The notes under the pieces were generated by a model that saw nothing but the letters and a program-made list of their open reading frames with translations, did no database searches and was not told where the DNA came from. A stretch of 64,000 nucleotides of DNA from VRUE01 sp963704545 (GTDB lineage Bacteria; Actinomycetota; Thermoleophilia; Solirubrobacterales; 70-9): positions 1,488,001 to 1,552,000 of the forward strand of contig OY969915.1 in the NCBI GenBank assembly GCA_963704545.1. Direction: 5' to 3'. A program made the position numbers and the translations under genes. Numbering within the stretch: position 1 is the first letter of the stretch; the number at the start of each line of letters is the position of its first letter. Positions 60,246 through 64,000 of the stretch are shown here, piece by piece.

Positions 60246-60313
60246 GGGCCATCGGGGGGTCCTTCCCCAGGAACTCCCGCGAAGCGGCCTGGGGAAGGAC
60301 CCCCCGATGGCCC
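60246..60313. repeat. Long palindrome family II, copy 4
   Basis: Perfect 26-bp arms (60246-60271, 60288-60313) with a 16-nt centre that is the exact reverse complement of copy 3. It ends at the base before the stop codon of the convergent ABC gene. Confidence 0.85.
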
Positions 60314-62101
60314 TCAGGCTGCCGAGGACTCCTGCCAAGCCCCATAGAGCCGCGAGTAGGGCCCGCCCGCCTCGATCAACTCGTCATGCGTGCCCGCCTC
60401 GGCGATGCGCCCCCCTTCGAGGACGACGATCTTGCCGGCGCGGCGGATGGTCGAGAGCCGGTGGGCGATCACGATCGCCGTGCGGCCGGCGAGCAGCCGC
60501 TCGAGGCCGCGCTCGATCGTCTTCTCGGTGCGCACGTCGACGTTCGACGTCGCCTCGTCGAGGATGAGGATGCGAGGCTCGGCGATCAGCGCTCTGGCGA
60601 AGGCGACGAGCTGGCGCTGGCCGGCCGAGAGCTGCACGCCCCTCTCGCCGACCTCGGTCTCGATCCCCTCCGGCAGCGCCGCGATGAAGTCGGTCGCGCC
60701 GACGGCAGCCGCGGCGGCTTCGATCTCCTCCAGCGAGGCGCCCGGCCGGCCGAAGGCGATGTTCTCGCGCACGCTGCCGGAGAAGAGGAAGCCCTCCTGG
60801 GGGACGATCCCGAGCTGCCGCCGCAGCGCCTGCTGGCGCAGCTCGCGAAGGTCGTGGCCGTCGACCAGCACCCGGCCCCGCTGGGGGTCGTAGAAGCGCG
60901 CGACCAGCTTCGCGAAGGTCGACTTTCCCGCCCCGGTGGCGCCGACCAGCGCCAGCGTCTGCCCCGGGGGCACGTGCAGGTCGACCCCCTCGAGGGCCCA
61001 CTGGTCACCCTCTTCCGAGTAGGAGAACGAGACCCCCTCCATCTCGATCTCGCCACGCAGGGTTCCGGGGTCGACGGCATCGGGCGCGTCGACCATGTCC
61101 GGCTCGGTGTCGAGCAGCTCGAAGATCTTGTCGAGCGCCGCCATTCCCTGCTGGTAGGTCGTGTACAGCTGGGAGAGCTGCTGGATCGGGTCGAAGAAGA
61201 GCTGGAGGTAGCCGATGAAGGCAACGATCACGCCAACCTGGATCGCGTCGTCGATCGCCTGGGTGCCGCCGTAGAGGATGATCGCGGCGGTGCCGACGGC
61301 CGAGAGCAGTTCCACGCCGGGGAAGTAGGTGGCGTTGAGGTAGACGGTCTTCATGTTGGCCTCGCGGTTGGCCTCGTTGAGCTCGTCCATCGCGGTCGCG
61401 TGCCTCGCCTCCTGGCCGAAGCTGCGAACCACCCGCACCCCGCTCAGCGTCTCCTGGAGGTAGGCCGTGACGGCGGCGATCCGCTCGCGCGTGGCCCTGT
61501 ATGCGCCGTGGGAGACGATCCGGAAGACGACGCTGGCGATCGCCAGCAGCGGGAAGGTGAGGAAGGCGACGAGCGCCAGCTTCCAGTCGAGCAGGAGCAT
61601 GATCGTCACCACGCCGATCAGGGTGAGGCCACTCGAGAGCAAGGTCACCGCTCCCGAGGTGACGAGCTGGTTGAGCGCCTCGATGTCGTTGGTCAGGCGG
61701 CTGATCAGCACGCCGGGGCTGCGCCGCGTGAAGAAGCCGATCGACATCGACTGGATGTGGGCGAAGACGCGCTCTCGCAGGTCCTGGAGGGCGCGGGTGC
61801 CGACCCAGCCGACCAGGTAGGTCTGGGCGTAGGTGGCGATGGCGTAGACGATCGCCACGCCGACGAAGGCGATCACGGTCAGCGTCAAGGCGGCGGTGTC
61901 GCGGGTGGCGATGCCGGCGTCGATCGCCTGTCCGGCGAGGTAGGGAGGCGCGAGCCCGGCGGCGGTGGCGGCGAGGATCGCGACGATGGTCAGAGCGACC
62001 CGGCCGCGGTAGGGGCGCAGCAGCCCCGCCAGCCAGCGCAGCTTGCGGCCGCGCTGGTCCTCGCCCCGGAGCAGGCGCCAGAGGTCTCGGATCGCGCTCA
62101 C
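60314..62101 (-). CDS. ABC exporter half-transporter, catalytic subunit
   Basis: A 595-residue type IV ABC exporter: a six-helix membrane domain (about residues 35-330) followed by an ATPase. Walker A is GATGAGKS, the signature is the variant LSAGQRQ, Walker B with catalytic Glu is ILILDEATSNVD, and the H-loop is AHRLST. The GTG at 62101 overlaps the stop of the upstream half-transporter. The pair should form a heterodimer in which this subunit provides the Glu of the active ATP site. Export of lipids or drugs is likely but unspecified. Confidence 0.92.
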   Translation of the reverse strand: MSAIRDLWRLLRGEDQRGRKLRWLAGLLRPYRGRVALTIVAILAATAAGLAPPYLAGQAIDAGIATRDTAALTLTVIAFVGVAIVYAIATYAQTYLVGWVGTRALQDLRERVFAHIQSMSIGFFTRRSPGVLISRLTNDIEALNQLVTSGAVTLLSSGLTLIGVVTIMLLLDWKLALVAFLTFPLLAIASVVFRIVSHGAYRATRERIAAVTAYLQETLSGVRVVRSFGQEARHATAMDELNEANREANMKTVYLNATYFPGVELLSAVGTAAIILYGGTQAIDDAIQVGVIVAFIGYLQLFFDPIQQLSQLYTTYQQGMAALDKIFELLDTEPDMVDAPDAVDPGTLRGEIEMEGVSFSYSEEGDQWALEGVDLHVPPGQTLALVGATGAGKSTFAKLVARFYDPQRGRVLVDGHDLRELRQQALRRQLGIVPQEGFLFSGSVRENIAFGRPGASLEEIEAAAAAVGATDFIAALPEGIETEVGERGVQLSAGQRQLVAFARALIAEPRILILDEATSNVDVRTEKTIERGLERLLAGRTAIVIAHRLSTIRRAGKIVVLEGGRIAEAGTHDELIEAGGPYSRLYGAWQESSAA

Positions 62102-63867
62102 AGTCGCGCCAGCTCCTCGCGCTGCTCGAGGTCGCGCTGGAGGAAGACGGTGTCGGCGAGGCCGTGCTCGGCGATCTCGCGGTAGAAGCCGCATCCCTCG
62201 AGCAGCTCCTCGTGGGTGCCCCGGTCGACGATCCGGCCGCCGTCCATCACCACGACCTCGTCGGCGAGCGAGACCGTGGAGAGGCGGTGGGCGATGACGA
62301 ACGTCGTGCGGCCGGCCATCGCCTCACGCAGTCCCCCCTTGATCGCCGCCTCGGTGGTCGCGTCGACGGCCGACGTAGCGTCGTCGAGGATCAGGATCCG
62401 CGGGTCGGCCAGCAGGGCGCGGGCGATCGCCACCCGCTGGCGCTGCCCGCCGGAGAGGGTGAGGCCGCGCTCGCCCACGGTCGTGTCGTAGCCACCGGGC
62501 AGGTCGCGGATGAACTCGTCCGCCTGGGCCCGGCGGGCGGCCACTTCGATCTCCTCGCGGCTCGCCTGCGGGCGGGCGTAGGCGATGTTCTCGGCGACGC
62601 TGGCGCTGAAGAGGAAGCTGTCGTCGGCGACGAAGGCGACCTGGGAGCGCAGCGAGGCGACGTCGACCGCGCGTATGTCCACGCCGTCGACCAGCACCGA
62701 CCCCTCGCTGGCGTCGTAGAGCCTGGCGATCAACGCGACCAGGCTGGTCTTGCCGGAGCCCGACGGGCCGACCAGCGCCACCGTGCGCCCCGCCTCGACG
62801 TCGAGGTCGACGCCGGAGAGCGCCGGTGCAGCACCGTCGTAGCGGAGCGTCACCCCACGCATCTCGACCCTGCCGTCGCCGACCGGCAAAGCAGGTGCCC
62901 CGGGGGCGCTCTCGATCTGCGGCTCGCGGTCGAGCACTTCGAAGAGCCGGTTGCCGGAGGCGATGGCGCGCTGCGCCATGCCCAGCGTCATCCCCAGCAT
63001 CCGCATCGGCGCGGCCAGCATCACGACGTAGACGTAGAAGGCGGTGAAGGCGCCGAGGCTGAGGCTGCCGGCGATCACCTGGCGACCGCCGACGAGCAGC
63101 ACCAAGGCGATCCCGAGCTGGGGAAGGAGGCCGAGCAGCGGTGAGAAGAAGGCCTGCAGGCGGGTCGAGTAGACGCTCTGGTCGAAGACGCGGGTGACGG
63201 CCCGCTGGAAGCGGTGCAACTGGTGCTCCTCGCGAGCGAAGGCCTTGACGATGCGGATGCCGGAGATGTTCTCCTCGGCTTCCGCCGTCAGCTCGGCGAG
63301 CCGCTGCTGCACCTCCTGCACGGCAGGCCGCGAGACGCGGTTGTACCTGGAGGATGCGTAGACGACGAACGGCGCCGGGGCCAGCGCGATCAGCGCCAGC
63401 CAGGGCTCGAGCGCGAACATCACCGCGCTGGCGAGGACGATCGTGAGCAGGTTCTGGGTGATGAAGATCAGGCCGTAGCCGAGAAAGAAGCGGATCGACT
63501 GCAGGTCGACAGTCGCCCGCGACATCAGCTGACCCGTCTGCTGGCCGTCGAAGAAGCCCAGCTCGAGCCGCTGCAGGTGTCCGTAGAAACGCTGACGCAG
63601 GTCGAACTCGACCGCCAGAGAGACCTTCCCCGCCACCACCCGTCGCACCAGGGTCAGGCCCAGGCGCAGGATCCCGGCGCCGACGACCGCCAGTGCCAGG
63701 GGGAGCAGGTCAGGCTGTTCTTCTGCCTGAATCGCGTTGATCGCACGCCCGATCAGCCATGGGATCAGCACCGTCATGCCCATCGCGGCCCAGGCGAACA
63801 CCAGCGATCCCCAGAGTTGGCGACGGTAGGGACGAAGGAAGGCGGTCAGGCGGCGGTAGGTCCGCAT
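62098..63867 (-). CDS. ABC exporter half-transporter, degenerate-site subunit
   Basis: A 589-residue half-transporter with an N-terminal membrane domain and C-terminal ATPase. Walker A is GPSGSGKT and the signature is canonical (LSGGQRQRVAIARALL). Walker B reads ILILDDATSAVD: the catalytic Glu is replaced by Asp496 (codon at 62380-62382), as in the degenerate sites of TM287/288-type and BmrCD-type exporters. It is first in the operon. A TATAGT box and a palindromic TCACT...AGTGA site lie just upstream of the ATG. Confidence 0.92.
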   Translation of the reverse strand: MRTYRRLTAFLRPYRRQLWGSLVFAWAAMGMTVLIPWLIGRAINAIQAEEQPDLLPLALAVVGAGILRLGLTLVRRVVAGKVSLAVEFDLRQRFYGHLQRLELGFFDGQQTGQLMSRATVDLQSIRFFLGYGLIFITQNLLTIVLASAVMFALEPWLALIALAPAPFVVYASSRYNRVSRPAVQEVQQRLAELTAEAEENISGIRIVKAFAREEHQLHRFQRAVTRVFDQSVYSTRLQAFFSPLLGLLPQLGIALVLLVGGRQVIAGSLSLGAFTAFYVYVVMLAAPMRMLGMTLGMAQRAIASGNRLFEVLDREPQIESAPGAPALPVGDGRVEMRGVTLRYDGAAPALSGVDLDVEAGRTVALVGPSGSGKTSLVALIARLYDASEGSVLVDGVDIRAVDVASLRSQVAFVADDSFLFSASVAENIAYARPQASREEIEVAARRAQADEFIRDLPGGYDTTVGERGLTLSGGQRQRVAIARALLADPRILILDDATSAVDATTEAAIKGGLREAMAGRTTFVIAHRLSTVSLADEVVVMDGGRIVDRGTHEELLEGCGFYREIAEHGLADTVFLQRDLEQREELARL

Positions 63868-63872
63868 CGAAT

Positions 63873-63888
63873 CTCACTATACAAAGTG
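63873..63888 (-). promoter_or_regulatory. Promoter and palindromic candidate operator of the ABC operon
   Basis: On the minus strand TATAGT (63876-63881) ends 8 nt before the ATG. It lies inside TCACTTTGTATAGTGA, an inverted repeat of TCACT/AGTGA. A dimeric repressor bound here would cover the -10 box. No PadR- or MarR-type gene is visible in the window, so the regulator is unknown. Confidence 0.45.
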
Positions 63889-63920
63889 AAGTATTGGCCA
63901 CCGCGTGGCTTGGGGCCCGG

Positions 63921-64000
63921 TTAATCGAACGCTGCGGCCTTGGCGCTGGGAACCTTGCCGTCGCTGCACTTCGGGCCATGGCCGGAGCGGGGGAGGATCT
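63921..64000 (-). CDS. Probable 3' end of an unidentified gene
   Basis: From the right edge the minus strand reads ILPRSGHGPKCSDGKV and ends AKAAAFD before a TAA at 63921-63923. Nearly all third codon positions are G or C, as in the real genes here. Only 25 codons are visible, too few to name the family. It would lie upstream of the ABC operon on the same strand, 54 nt away. Confidence 0.4.
   Translation of the reverse strand, partial: ILPRSGHGPKCSDGKVPSAKAAAFD

Overview
The window is about 64 kb of gene-dense, high-GC (roughly 70 percent by eye) bacterial chromosome. Codon use, GTG/TTG starts, lipoproteins of the AVGCG type, a NAD-malic enzyme with an ACT domain, an S1 protein with a long Ala/Glu tail and the overall gene set suggest an actinobacterial lineage near Thermoleophilia/Solirubrobacterales. 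That placement is an inference from family resemblance only. Most genes are core metabolism or DNA maintenance. One complete IS and a few low-complexity or atypical genes interrupt them.

Layout. 1-8.5 kb: end of hisIE, then the tryptophan genes trpE-G-D-C, an HtrA protease, and trpF-B-A. 8.5-18.4 kb: methyltransferase, phosphofructokinase (with pyrophosphate-type active-site residues), a lipoprotein, an epimerase and malic enzyme pair, an ICMT-like methyltransferase, polA, fatty-acid hydroxylase. 18.5-25.6 kb: YdcZ-type transporter, geranylgeranyl-reductase-like flavoprotein, rpsA, coaE, lytic transglycosylase, MFS transporter, XRE regulator, DoxX protein. 25.7-33.6 kb: uvrB, MmgE/PrpD protein, SnoaL-like protein, an AbiEi/DUF559-like gene, uvrA with an SOS-type operator. 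33.7-38.3 kb: sugar ABC importer, ROK kinase, hexapeptide transferase. 38.4-40.7 kb: panC-D-B. 40.7-41.9 kb: a lower-GC membrane protein. 42-48 kb: FmdB-like protein, family 4 uracil-DNA glycosylase, tsaE, a secreted protein, tsaB-rimI-tsaD, a glutaredoxin-like protein, rex, a glutamate-cysteine-ligase-like enzyme. 48-52.8 kb: hppA, an IS481-family element with intact ends and a CCTAGG duplication, an FMN hydroxy-acid dehydrogenase. 52.8-59.3 kb: two APC permeases with stress-protein-like tails, a small membrane protein, two TrkA/RCK subunits, a ferredoxin-reductase-like flavoprotein, tRNA-Gln. 59.5-64 kb: lipoprotein, a heterodimeric ABC exporter, and the probable 3' end of another gene.

The most unusual signal is non-coding. 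Ten long near-perfect palindromes (arms 24-28 bp) fall into two families, each with a nearly constant centre and variable but self-complementary arms. They occur as five close pairs. In each pair the two centres point in opposite directions and bracket a short accessory segment (0.5-1.3 kb) between housekeeping genes. A second family of 37-55 nt hairpins is scattered separately, and two of these flank the AbiEi/DUF559-like gene. A third pattern is a TANNNT box 6-9 nt before many start codons, which implies widespread leaderless transcription. In several places the TAG stop of the preceding gene is part of that box.
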